From positions 1-57,472 of the forward strand of contig JAEEQX010000006.1 in the NCBI GenBank assembly GCA_016285575.1: a DNA stretch of 57,472 nucleotides, given 5' to 3'. Position numbers and translations under genes: made by a program. Positions 1 to 8,190 of the stretch are shown piece after piece; position 1 is the first letter of the stretch, and each line of letters starts with the position of its first letter. The notes under the pieces were generated by a model. That model made no database searches and was not told the DNA's origin. It was given only the letters and a program-made list of their open reading frames with translations. The stretch is from Lachnospiraceae bacterium (GTDB lineage: Bacteria; Bacillota; Clostridia; Lachnospirales; Lachnospiraceae).

Positions 1-96
1 ATTCCTCCACATTTTCTTTTACCGAATACCCAAGAACCGTACCCAATATATACATTGAAAAATACTCAATATATACTATGAAAATACAACTATTTT

Positions 97-2208
97 TTAA
101 ACTTCAAATAACATATCTGAGTATGAAGGGATAGGCCAGAAGTCCTTGTCTGTAATCTTTTCAAGTTCGTCCGAGTATACTCTGACTTCTTCCATGCATA
201 CCTTAACTTTATCTCTGAATGCAAAAGCTTTTTCCTTGTTATCCTTTATTGCTCTGGCTTCCTTTAAGATAACTTCAAGTTTGTCTACAGACTCTGCTAA
301 CTTGGTGGAATATCCGTTAACCTTTTCCAAGAGATTGATTGCACTGGAGATCTTAACTCCAGCCTTCTCACCCTTGTTAACTGTATCAGCAAGTTCATTC
401 ATATAGCTAATCTCTGAAGGAAGGATCTGTCTCTTAATCATCTCTCTTAAGCAGTTTGCTTCAATGTTAAGAGTCTTGGAATATGTCTCAAATAAAATCT
501 CTTTTCTTGATTCAAGCTCAGCCTTGGTGAAGATGTTGAACTTCTCGAAAAGCTTGATACTCTTTTCTGTTGTAAGAGTCTCAACTGCATCAAGCATGGT
601 AGGAAGATTGGGAAGACCACGTCTTGCAGCTTCTTCCACCCATTCAGGTGCATAGTTATTACCATTGAATACGATTCTCTGATGAGCTGTAACATACTCT
701 TTGATAATGTTGTGTACTTCCTCATCGAAGTTTTTAGCTGCTTCGAGTCTGTCTGCAGCTTCGCAAAAACTCTCTGCAACAATTGTATTAAGTATTACGT
801 TAGGATCACTGATTGAATCAGAGCTTCCTACCATACGGAATTCAAACTTATTACCTGTAAAAGCAAAAGGTGAAGTACGGTTTCTATCCGTAGGATCAAT
901 CAAAAGATCTGGAAGCACGGATACACCTGTCTCAAGGTGATTATTTGCTAAGCAGTGTGTTGCTTCACCTGTCTCGATAAGCTGTTTGATAACATCATCA
1001 AGCTGTTCACCAAGGAACATGGAGATAATTGCGGGCGGTGCCTCATCAGCTCCAAGTCTGTGATCGTTACCTACGTTGGATGCGGACTGTCTTAACAAAT
1101 CTGCATGTGTATCAACTGCCTTCATGATACAAGCGAGCACCAATAAGAACTGAATGTTATCATTGGGTGTATCGCCGGGATCAAGGAGGTTGCATCCATT
1201 ATCTGTATTAAGTGACCAGTTGTTATGCTTACCGGAACCATTGATTCCCTTGAAAGGCTTTTCATGTAAAAGACATGTAAGGTTATGTCTTTCAGCAACT
1301 TTTTTCATTGTCTCCATAACAATCTGGTTATGGTCTGTTGCTACATTGGCTGTCTCGTAGATGGGTGCCAACTCATGCTGTGCAGGTGCAACTTCGTTAT
1401 GCTGTGTCTTAGCTGTAACACCTACTTTCCAAAGTTCAAGATTGACATCTTTCATGAATGCACCGATACGCTCTCTGATGCATCCGTAGTAGTGATCATC
1501 CATCTCCTGGCCCTTAGCAGCAGGTGAACCGATAAGAGTTCTTCCTGTGTGAATAAGGTCAGTTCTTCTAAGATACATATCTCTGTCGATTAAGAAATAT
1601 TCCTGCTCGGCACCTACAGATGCTGTAACCTTCTTAGCCTCTGTATTACCAAAAAGTTTTACAATTCTTAATCCCTGTTCGCTTATAGCCTGCATGGAAC
1701 GAAGAAGCGGAGTCTTTTTATCAAGTGCTTCTCCCTTGTATGAGCAAAACGCTGTAGGGATGCAAAGGATTGTTCCTATTGCGTCTTCTCTTAAGAATGC
1801 AGGTGAAGTAATATCCCACGCTGTATATCCTCTTGCTTCAAATGTTGCTCGAAGTCCGCCTGAAGGGAAACTTGATGCATCCGATTCGCCTTTGATAAGT
1901 TCCTTTCCTGAAAACTCCATTATCATCTTTCCATCTTTGTCAGGATGTGTGATAAAGGAATCATGCTTTTCTGCTGTAGTACCTGTAAGAGGCTGGAACC
2001 AATGTGTATAATGAGTTGCACCATTTTCAATGGCCCATTCCTTCATAGCATTGGCAACTATATTAGCTGTCTTCTTGCTGAGTTCGCCGCCAAAATCTGC
2101 GACACTTATAACCTCTTCATATGCCTCCTTGGGAAGCATCTCTTTCATCTTGCCGAATGTAAATACATTCTCTGCAAAAATCTCTTCTACATTGATGATG
2201 TCTTTCAT
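97..2208 (-). CDS. glnN: Glutamine synthetase type III
   Basis: At 703 residues this has the length of GSIII (GlnN), far longer than GlnA (about 450). The protein would make glutamine from glutamate, ammonia and ATP in the cytoplasm. Visible family features include an SFPSGGLRATFEARGYTAWD block near residue 115, the GINGSGKHNNWSLNT segment and a FEFRMVGSSDS segment. The C-terminal 150 residues are helical and rich in Lys/Glu. The ATG overlaps the stop of the upstream trhP gene as ATGA, with GGAGA six bases ahead, so translation is probably coupled. It is the last gene of the ireB operon within the window. No clear terminator follows in positions 1-96. Assignment is firm; its regulation is not visible. 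Confidence 0.95.
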   Translation of the reverse strand: MKDIINVEEIFAENVFTFGKMKEMLPKEAYEEVISVADFGGELSKKTANIVANAMKEWAIENGATHYTHWFQPLTGTTAEKHDSFITHPDKDGKMIMEFSGKELIKGESDASSFPSGGLRATFEARGYTAWDITSPAFLREDAIGTILCIPTAFCSYKGEALDKKTPLLRSMQAISEQGLRIVKLFGNTEAKKVTASVGAEQEYFLIDRDMYLRRTDLIHTGRTLIGSPAAKGQEMDDHYYGCIRERIGAFMKDVNLELWKVGVTAKTQHNEVAPAQHELAPIYETANVATDHNQIVMETMKKVAERHNLTCLLHEKPFKGINGSGKHNNWSLNTDNGCNLLDPGDTPNDNIQFLLVLACIMKAVDTHADLLRQSASNVGNDHRLGADEAPPAIISMFLGEQLDDVIKQLIETGEATHCLANNHLETGVSVLPDLLIDPTDRNRTSPFAFTGNKFEFRMVGSSDSISDPNVILNTIVAESFCEAADRLEAAKNFDEEVHNIIKEYVTAHQRIVFNGNNYAPEWVEEAARRGLPNLPTMLDAVETLTTEKSIKLFEKFNIFTKAELESRKEILFETYSKTLNIEANCLREMIKRQILPSEISYMNELADTVNKGEKAGVKISSAINLLEKVNGYSTKLAESVDKLEVILKEARAIKDNKEKAFAFRDKVKVCMEEVRVYSDELEKITDKDFWPIPSYSDMLFEV

Positions 2209-3440
2209 ACTGTCTCCGTATCGTTTAATATTCTTAATATATCTCCATTATCCGGTAAAACGGATAAGAATACTCTTATTCTTTGCTTTGCATGAGGGCA
2301 GGACTCCATCTCGTTGCCCTCTTCATCCTCGATTCTAAGTACCTTGGTTTTTTCGTTTCTGCCGTCTTTTTTCATAATCTCGATTTCATCGCCGGTAGAG
2401 AACTTGTTCTTTTGCTCAAGGAAAATCGACTTGTCATCAAATGACTCTGTCATGCCAAGATATACATATTCATTAACATATGTATTCGAATCATATATCT
2501 GAGTTTCTTCCGAAGGCTTATGGAAATAAAAGCCTGTCGTAAAGTGTCTGTAAGTACACTTTTGAATCTCTGATAAATACCAGGGAATCTTTTCCTGATA
2601 TTTTTCTTTGCTCTCAAGATAATCATCTATCGCAATTCTGTATGTACGTGCAACACACGCAACATACAGTGCTGTTTTCATTCTGCCTTCAATCTTGAAC
2701 GAATCGATACCTGCCTCTATCATCTCAGGTATATGTTCAATCATGCATAAATCTTTTGAGTTAAAAATATATGTGCCGCGATCATTCTCATATACAGGAA
2801 GATACTCGCCCGGTCTTTTTTCTTCCATGACCGTGTACTTCCATCTGCAAGGATGAGTGCATGCGCCCTGATTGGCATCACGTCCCGTAAAGTAATTGGA
2901 AAGTAAACATCTGCCGGAGTAAGAGATACACATAGCACCGTGAATAAAACTCTCTATCTCCATATCTTCAGGAATCGCATCCCTTATTTCTCTAATCTCT
3001 TTTAAAGATAATTCTCTGGCTGTTACTACTCTTTTTGCACCAAGGTCATACCAGAACTTGAATGTCTCGTAATTGGTATTATTAGCCTGAGTGGAAATAT
3101 GTCTCTCAACTTCGGGACAATACTTCTTGGCCATCATATACATACCGGGATCGGAAATGATAAGACCATCAGGCTTAATCGTAGCCATCTCTTTAAAATA
3201 CTCTGCTGCCTCCGTAAGGTCCTCATTATGAGCTAAAATATTGGCTGTAACATATACCTTAACATTATGCGCGTGAGCATATTCAATGCCCTCTATCATC
3301 TCTTCTTTTGAAAAGTTCTTAGCCTTGGCTCTAAGAGAAAAAACATCTCCGCCAATATATACCGCATCAGCTCCGTAGTTGACTGCAGTTTTTAAAACTT
3401 CTATGCTCCCTGCGGGAACAAGTAATTCAGGTTTCTTCAT
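2205..3440 (-). CDS. trhP: Peptidase U32 family tRNA hydroxylation protein (TrhP-like)
   Basis: A 411-residue U32-family protein. The N-terminus MKKPELLVPAGSIEVLKTA starts the TIM-barrel-like domain. The U32 signature IHGAMCISYSGRCLLSNY lies near residue 165, followed by conserved cysteines in QGACTHPCRW. U32 members are now known as oxygen-independent RNA hydroxylation enzymes: TrhP makes 5-hydroxyuridine at tRNA position 34, and RlhA acts on 23S rRNA. The neighbour trmR encodes the methyltransferase that converts ho5U34 to mo5U34, so TrhP is the best reading (inference from context). The ATG has AAAGGTAAG ahead of it, and the gene lies six bases after trmR. Only one U32 gene is seen here, whereas B. 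subtilis has two (yrrN, yrrO). Confidence 0.85.
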   Translation of the reverse strand: MKKPELLVPAGSIEVLKTAVNYGADAVYIGGDVFSLRAKAKNFSKEEMIEGIEYAHAHNVKVYVTANILAHNEDLTEAAEYFKEMATIKPDGLIISDPGMYMMAKKYCPEVERHISTQANNTNYETFKFWYDLGAKRVVTARELSLKEIREIRDAIPEDMEIESFIHGAMCISYSGRCLLSNYFTGRDANQGACTHPCRWKYTVMEEKRPGEYLPVYENDRGTYIFNSKDLCMIEHIPEMIEAGIDSFKIEGRMKTALYVACVARTYRIAIDDYLESKEKYQEKIPWYLSEIQKCTYRHFTTGFYFHKPSEETQIYDSNTYVNEYVYLGMTESFDDKSIFLEQKNKFSTGDEIEIMKKDGRNEKTKVLRIEDEEGNEMESCPHAKQRIRVFLSVLPDNGDILRILNDTETV

Positions 3441-3446
3441 AATAAC

Positions 3447-4088
3447 TTACCTTTTAACCGACAGCGTCATGCCGTCTCCACTTGAAATTATTACATTTTC
3501 AAGCGACTCTTCATCTCTTAATCTTAAGAGAAATTCTCTCATTCTCGAATGAATGGTCCTGTCTCTCCTGTTAAGAGAAAAACGTGATTCAAGTATATCG
3601 CCTTCTTTGAAAATATTGTCTGTAACAAGTAAACCGCCTGAAGGCATGAGTCTTAATATATCATCAAGATACGATTCATACTGACCTTTGGGGCCATCAA
3701 GAAATATGAAATCATACTTTCCATCAAGGCTCTTTAAAACTTCTGCAGCATCACCTTCTAAAAGAGTAATCTTTTTGTCGGTGTCATATTTTTTGAAGTT
3801 TTCTTTTGCCTCTTTTATTCTCTTGTCGTAATTTTCTATCGTTGTAATCTTGGTATCTTTATCTGTGTAATGAGCCATCAAAAGTGAAGAAAAACCAACG
3901 GCTGTACCAATCTCCAAAATCGAGGTTGGCTTTTTCTCTGCCAAAAGAAATCTAATCATCTGTTGAGATCCCTTTCGAATGATGGGCACATCTTCGCTTA
4001 GGGCAATCTTTTCAAGTTCGATTAAGTACTCAGGGAAATCTTTTGAATATGCATTTATGAATACATCCTGTCTTTCTTCAAGTTCCAC
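3447..4088 (-). CDS. trmR: tRNA 5-hydroxyuridine methyltransferase (TrmR/YrrM family)
   Basis: A 213-residue class I SAM-dependent O-methyltransferase of the catechol-O-methyltransferase type. The SAM motif ILEIGTAVGFSSLLMA and the acidic FIFLDGPKGQY loop are visible. The B. subtilis homologue YrrM/TrmR methylates ho5U34 of tRNA to mo5U34. Position between the mltG-like gene and the U32 gene is the same as in B. subtilis, which supports TrmR over a small-molecule methyltransferase. The start is GTG at 4088, seven bases after GGAG, two bases beyond the preceding stop. Specificity is inferred from synteny, not from residues. Confidence 0.85.
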   Translation of the reverse strand: MELEERQDVFINAYSKDFPEYLIELEKIALSEDVPIIRKGSQQMIRFLLAEKKPTSILEIGTAVGFSSLLMAHYTDKDTKITTIENYDKRIKEAKENFKKYDTDKKITLLEGDAAEVLKSLDGKYDFIFLDGPKGQYESYLDDILRLMPSGGLLVTDNIFKEGDILESRFSLNRRDRTIHSRMREFLLRLRDEESLENVIISSGDGMTLSVKR

Positions 4089-4090
4089 GA

Positions 4091-4570
4091 TTATTCTCCG
4101 CCCTCGGAATCAGAGCCCTCTTCCTTAACCTCGTCGTCAGCTTCATCCCAGAGGTTAGCTTCGTTCTTGGTAGGTACATAATCTTCGCTCTCTGTATCAA
4201 CCTCTTCTTCATCTTTTGCAGCCATTACAGCCATCATCTCATAAGGTGTCATAGCTGTTGAGAGGTCGTATACACCGGGCTTTAACATATCGTTATAATC
4301 AGAGAATTTTACCTGAAGCGAGAAAAGAAAACTGTCATCGATAAGACCTTTTTCCTTTAAGATATCTCCGATTTCCTTATTTGTTTTTCCATCAACAATA
4401 GCAACTGTTTTTGTGATTCCGGGAGCCGGATCTTTTGCTTCGTCAGCGAAAATCTTGTATCCGAAATCGTAGCACTTGGATATCATGCTGTATCCAATGA
4501 ATATAAGAGCCGCAATGAATGCAACTCTTAAAACTATAAATATTATTTCCTGAATAATCTTTCTGGTCAT
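4091..4570 (-). CDS. Short MltG/YceG-like membrane protein without the catalytic domain
   Basis: A 159-residue protein with one N-terminal membrane segment (about residues 8-28), then a LysM-like module typical of the N-terminal part of MltG (KTNKEIGDILKEKGLIDDSF, LKPGVYDLSTAMTPYEMM). It ends in a very acidic tail. MltG proteins are usually above 300 residues and carry a lytic transglycosylase domain with a catalytic glutamate; that domain is absent here. The gene sits in the mltG (yrrL) slot of the conserved locus. The true start is the ATG at 4570: the upstream TTG at 4582 is itself part of the ribosome binding site TTGGAG. It may be a non-enzymatic wall-synthesis partner. Its role is unknown. 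Confidence 0.7.
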   Translation of the reverse strand: MTRKIIQEIIFIVLRVAFIAALIFIGYSMISKCYDFGYKIFADEAKDPAPGITKTVAIVDGKTNKEIGDILKEKGLIDDSFLFSLQVKFSDYNDMLKPGVYDLSTAMTPYEMMAVMAAKDEEEVDTESEDYVPTKNEANLWDEADDEVKEEGSDSEGGE

Positions 4571-4594
4571 TACTAACTCCAAATAATTTATTAA

Positions 4595-4927
4595 CTAAAA
4601 AAGATCAAAATCAATCGACTGTGCAATCTTAAAGCATATATCCTGTATCATTCTGCATAGCGCAACTTCTGATTCAAGGAATCTTGCCGAAAGCTGATTG
4701 TCATAAAGAAATGCATATTCTCTTTCAAGATAATCTGCTTTGTCATAAAGTTCATGCGCAGGAGTATTCTTTTGCATCTCATATCTTTTGGTACGATACT
4801 CTTCAACTTTCTTGTAGAGTTCTTCGTCCTTTTTTAATGCATTAAGACGCTCTTTATACTTTTGATAAGTCTTACTCTTTCTGACTTCTTTGACGTAAGC
4901 TTCCGTTATCCTGTTAAGCTCGCTCAT
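4595..4927 (-). CDS. ylbF: YlbF/YmcA family protein
   Basis: A 110-residue, all-helical, charged protein with the pattern of the YlbF/YmcA family (DUF964), including VRKSKTYQKYKERLNALK and the C-terminal SEVALCRMIQDICFKIAQS stretch. In B. subtilis YlbF (RicF) works in the RicAFT complex that affects mRNA maturation by RNase Y. Here the gene directly follows the RNase J gene, and its ribosome binding site GAGGT is made by the last codons of that gene. This suggests coordinated expression with an mRNA-decay enzyme. No RicA or RicT partner is in the window. Confidence 0.8.
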   Translation of the reverse strand: MSELNRITEAYVKEVRKSKTYQKYKERLNALKKDEELYKKVEEYRTKRYEMQKNTPAHELYDKADYLEREYAFLYDNQLSARFLESEVALCRMIQDICFKIAQSIDFDLF

Positions 4928-4931
4928 AGTT

Positions 4932-6593
4932 TTATACCTCTGTGATGATAGGTAAAATCATCGGTTTACGCTTGGTATTTTTCCAGAAATAATCACTGAG
5001 AAAATCTCTGATGATATTCTTGCATCTATGGATATCCGTTATATCCTTGGAATTCTTTTCTTCAAGATAATCTCTAAGTTGTGCCTGTGCATTGCCTAAA
5101 AGTTCCTCGGATTCTTTTTCGTATACGAATCCTCTGGTTACTATCTCGGGTCCTGCATATAATTCACCCGAATATGAATCGAGTGCAATAACTACAACAA
5201 CTATTCCGTCTTCAGCAAGTTTCTGACGGTCTCTAAGTACGATGTTTCCCACATCACCAACACCGAGTCCGTCGACAAATACACTGCCTGCCTCAACATT
5301 GCCGATAATCTCTGCTTTTTCTTTGTTAAGCTGCAAAACATTACCGGATGAGAGGATGAATATATTCTCCTTGTCCATTCCAAGTTCGGTAGCAAGTTTT
5401 GCATGCGCCTTAAGATGCTTATACTCACCGTGAACGGGTATAGCATACTGGGGCTTGGTAAGTGAATATATAAGTTTAATCTCTTCTCTGCATGCGTGTC
5501 CTGATACATGTGTATCTTCAAAGATTACATCCGCACCAAGTCTTAAGAGATCATTAATAACCTTGGTAACTGCCTTTTCATTACCGGGTATGGGATGGGA
5601 TGAAAAGATAACAACATCATTGGGTGATATCTTAACTTTTCTATGAGTACCCATTGCCATACGCGAAAGCGCAGCCATACTCTCACCCTGAGAACCTGTG
5701 GTAATAAGCACTGTCTGGTTGTCAGGATAATCCTTGATATTCTCTATGTCGATTAATGTATTTTCAGGAATCGTTATACGCTCAAGCTTCTTGGCAACAT
5801 CGATGATGTTGACCATACTTCTTCCCTCGACTACAACCTTGCGGTTATATCTTTTTGCCGAGTTAAGAATCTGCTGAACTCTGTCTACGTTGGAAGCAAA
5901 TGTAGCAACGATGATTCTCGAATCCTGATGATCATTAAAGATATTGTCAAAAGTATGTCCGACAGTTTTTTCGGAAGGAGTGAATCCCTCTCTCTCGGCA
6001 TTGGTTGAATCGCACATAAGTGCAAGTACGCCATGATTGCCAAGCTCTGCGAATCTGACAAGGTCGATACTGTCTCCGTATACAGGAGTGTAATCCACCT
6101 TAAAATCGCCTGTGTGGATGATAACTCCGGCAGGCGTGTGAATTGCAAGCGCAGCAGCATCAACAATACTATGATTGGTCTTGATAAATTCCACACCAAA
6201 AGAGCCGATTCTGACGGTATCTCCGAAATGAACCGTGTATCTTTTTACCACATCATTAAGTTTATGCTCTATGAGCTTGTTCTCTATAAGACCCTGTGTA
6301 AGCGTAGTTGCAAACACGGGAACATTGATCTTTTTAAGGATGTAAGGTAAAGCGCCTATATGATCTTCGTGTCCGTGAGTAATCACGAATCCGAGAACAT
6401 TTTCCTTATGCTCCTCAAGGTAAGTAACATCGGGGATTACAAGATCGATACCAAACATATCGTCCTCAGGAAATCCCAATCCACAATCAACCACGATGAT
6501 CTGATCGTTGTATTCGATCGCGGTAATGTTAACTCCTATTCGCTCAAGTCCGCCAAGCGGAATGATACGAACACTGTCATTATTCTTTTTCAA
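4932..6593 (-). CDS. rnj: Ribonuclease J
   Basis: A 553-residue metallo-beta-lactamase/beta-CASP ribonuclease that matches RNase J in length. The zinc motif THGHEDHIGALP places HGHEDH at residues 73-78. Further family features are DSTNAEREGFTPSE, the beta-CASP region around IVATFASNVDRVQQ, SSHPIPGNE and the HVSGHACREE block. RNase J has endo- and 5'-3' exonuclease activity in mRNA turnover. The start is a TTG at 6593 with GAGGA seven bases ahead; no ATG lies nearby and the first motif is close to the N-terminus, so TTG is accepted. In B. subtilis rnjA is not part of this locus, so it appears as an insertion into the conserved order. Confidence 0.93.
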   Translation of the reverse strand: MKKNNDSVRIIPLGGLERIGVNITAIEYNDQIIVVDCGLGFPEDDMFGIDLVIPDVTYLEEHKENVLGFVITHGHEDHIGALPYILKKINVPVFATTLTQGLIENKLIEHKLNDVVKRYTVHFGDTVRIGSFGVEFIKTNHSIVDAAALAIHTPAGVIIHTGDFKVDYTPVYGDSIDLVRFAELGNHGVLALMCDSTNAEREGFTPSEKTVGHTFDNIFNDHQDSRIIVATFASNVDRVQQILNSAKRYNRKVVVEGRSMVNIIDVAKKLERITIPENTLIDIENIKDYPDNQTVLITTGSQGESMAALSRMAMGTHRKVKISPNDVVIFSSHPIPGNEKAVTKVINDLLRLGADVIFEDTHVSGHACREEIKLIYSLTKPQYAIPVHGEYKHLKAHAKLATELGMDKENIFILSSGNVLQLNKEKAEIIGNVEAGSVFVDGLGVGDVGNIVLRDRQKLAEDGIVVVVIALDSYSGELYAGPEIVTRGFVYEKESEELLGNAQAQLRDYLEEKNSKDITDIHRCKNIIRDFLSDYFWKNTKRKPMILPIITEV

Positions 6594-6618
6594 AATATAT
6601 TCCTCACAGTAAAAATCT

Positions 6619-6873
6619 TTATTCGAAAGCTATGCCTTCAACAAGGCTCTCAAAAATATCAGCAAGTGCATTAAGTTCTGTATCATCGGATACAATCTCA
6701 TACACTGCCTGCTCGTCTTCGTTCTTGGAGACATCTTTAAGTATCAAAGCTTCACTGTCTCCCTCTTCTTTGTCTGTTACCAAAATATAATTAACTCCGG
6801 ATACTGTTGTCTGCTCAAGTATAAAAAACTCCACCGGATTATCATTGTCAGGGCTAAAAAGTATTTTTTCCAT
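6619..6873 (-). CDS. DUF1292 domain protein (YrzB family)
   Basis: An 84-residue acidic protein of the DUF1292/YrzB type: it opens MEKILFSPDNDNPVEFFILE and continues with ILVTDKEEGDSEALILKD. Family members sit next to ruvX and ireB throughout Firmicutes; no biochemical function is established. GGGAGAG precedes the ATG by a few bases. It lies 23 bases downstream of ruvX in the same operon. Confidence 0.85.
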   Translation of the reverse strand: MEKILFSPDNDNPVEFFILEQTTVSGVNYILVTDKEEGDSEALILKDVSKNEDEQAVYEIVSDDTELNALADIFESLVEGIAFE

Positions 6874-6896
6874 ATCTCTCTCCCGAATACATTGGA

Positions 6897-7337
6897 TTAT
6901 TGTTCTTCGCTATCCATGTAGCCTTGCAGTATAAGTGCAGCAGCTATCTTATCGACATATTTCTTTCTGTCGATTCCTTTGACATTGGCGTCACTCATAA
7001 TCTCGTGAGCTTCCACTGTCGTGAGTCTCTCATCAAAAAAGATAACATCAAGTCCCGTTCTTCTGATGAGCATATCTCTAAACTCCTCGGTCTTTCTGAC
7101 TCTCTCACCTTCGCTTCCGTCCATGTTAACGGGATATCCAAGGATAATCTTTTTCACATTGTACTCAGCTATTATCTCTTCAATACGCGCTAACGTACGT
7201 CTTAACTTGTCTTCCTTTTCTCTCGTAACAATCTCAAAAGGAGACGCGATAAGTCCCGTGGGATCGCTAAGTGCTACACCAACGGTCTTAGACCCAAAGT
7301 CCAAGCCCATAAGGCGCGATATCTCTTTATTCTCCAT
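6897..7337 (-). CDS. ruvX: RuvX/YqgF Holliday junction resolvase-like nuclease
   Basis: A 146-residue RNase H-fold protein of the YqgF family. It carries [17 protein letters not shown] with the first acidic residue, [17 protein letters not shown], and [15 protein letters not shown] with the second acidic cluster. The family is linked to pre-16S rRNA processing and Holliday junction resolution; which applies here cannot be told. The start overlaps the end of ireB by 11 bases, so the two genes are translationally linked. The gene order ireB-ruvX-DUF1292 is the classic Firmicutes arrangement. Confidence 0.92.
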   Translation of the reverse strand: MENKEISRLMGLDFGSKTVGVALSDPTGLIASPFEIVTREKEDKLRRTLARIEEIIAEYNVKKIILGYPVNMDGSEGERVRKTEEFRDMLIRRTGLDVIFFDERLTTVEAHEIMSDANVKGIDRKKYVDKIAAALILQGYMDSEEQ

Positions 7338-7608
7338 CCGCTTCTACATCCCATGCATTGGAGAAGATATACTCAAGAAGCATTTCTTCTACAAGTTCGT
7401 CTCTCTCAACCTTCATGATGAGGCTTCTTGCACCCTTGTAACTGGTTATATATGTGGGATCACCGGACATAATGTATCCGACAATCTGGTTAACGGGATT
7501 GTAGCCTTTTTCTTTGAGAGCCATATACACTTCTTTGATTACGTTGTTAACAGCTCCTCTTTCATCCCAGCCAACGTTAAAATATTGAGTCTCTGTAGAT
7601 ACTGCCAT
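7327..7608 (-). CDS. ireB: IreB family regulatory phosphoprotein
   Basis: A 93-residue UPF0297/IreB protein, first gene of the operon. Family features are the N-terminal threonines T5 and T7 ([12 protein letters not shown]), [20 protein letters not shown] and [13 protein letters not shown]. In Enterococcus IreB is phosphorylated on N-terminal threonines by the PASTA kinase IreK and modulates cephalosporin resistance. The ATG follows GGAGG with ideal spacing, and a strong extended -10 promoter lies about 100 bases upstream. No PASTA kinase gene is present in this window. Confidence 0.92.
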   Translation of the reverse strand: MAVSTETQYFNVGWDERGAVNNVIKEVYMALKEKGYNPVNQIVGYIMSGDPTYITSYKGARSLIMKVERDELVEEMLLEYIFSNAWDVEADGE

Positions 7609-7710
7609 ACGCTTTCCTCCAAAACACTTTTACAAGTATTATTAACACAATTTATTACTGATTTTCCAAGGATTAATTCACCTCAGAAAATATCTCATAT
7701 TTAACGACTA

Positions 7711-7739
7711 ATTATATCATAAAAATAAAGAAAAATGAA
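7711..7739 (-). promoter_or_regulatory. Promoter of the ireB operon
   Basis: Read on the minus strand, TATAAT is preceded by TGA, giving an extended -10 element. A weaker -35-like hexamer TTCATT lies 17 bases further up. It would place the transcript start about 95 bases ahead of ireB, just after the cdd stop codon. Confidence 0.65.
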
Positions 7740-7742
7740 GTA

Positions 7743-8165
7743 TTATACTATATTCTCGGGACCGAAACTCTTGGGTAAAAGTTCTTCGAGTGTATATTCC
7801 TCATAATCGTCTTCACTTTTAACTACAAATACCTTGAATTTCTTGGTATTGCAGAACTCTCTCATAACCTGTCTACAAATACCGCAAGGATATGCATACT
7901 CTGCCGGATCTTCCCCATGCATGCCACCTGCTATGGCTATTGCCTCGAACTCTCTCTCGCCTTCGGATACTGCCTTAAAAAAAGCTGTTCGCTCGGCGCA
8001 TACTGTAGCACCATAGGAAGCATTCTCAATATTGGCTCCTATTGCGATACGTCCACTCTTACATAAAAGAGCTGCTCCGACAGAATATTCCGAATAAGGA
8101 CTGTAGGAATAATTCCTTGCTTCAAGTGATGCGATAATCAGTTTTTTAACATCTTTTTTGTTCAT
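7743..8165 (-). CDS. cdd: Cytidine deaminase
   Basis: A 140-residue zinc-dependent cytidine deaminase, the usual length of the tetrameric form. Zinc and catalytic motifs are visible: TVCAERTAFFKA (Cys and catalytic Glu) and PCGICRQVMREF (two Cys). SPYSEYSVGAAL is the conserved substrate loop. It converts cytidine and deoxycytidine to uridine forms for salvage. An upstream ATG exists at 8180, but GAGGGGGA sits directly before the ATG at 8165, so the shorter start is preferred. It follows mtaB by 25 bases and is probably co-transcribed with it. Confidence 0.95.
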   Translation of the reverse strand: MNKKDVKKLIIASLEARNYSYSPYSEYSVGAALLCKSGRIAIGANIENASYGATVCAERTAFFKAVSEGEREFEAIAIAGGMHGEDPAEYAYPCGICRQVMREFCNTKKFKVFVVKSEDDYEEYTLEELLPKSFGPENIV

Positions 8166-8190
8166 AATAATCCCCCTCATCTATGCATAG

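Noticed and set aside
1..96. Repeat CAATATATAC (two copies) after glnN as a mobile-element end
   Set aside because: Ten-base AT-rich copies only 20 bases apart are likely by chance, and no transposase or long inverted repeat is present.
7021..7704. Long plus-strand open frame of 227 codons
   Set aside because: It lies opposite ruvX and ireB, which have clear family motifs and ribosome sites; the antisense frame has none. The same holds for all other long plus-strand frames inside minus-strand genes.
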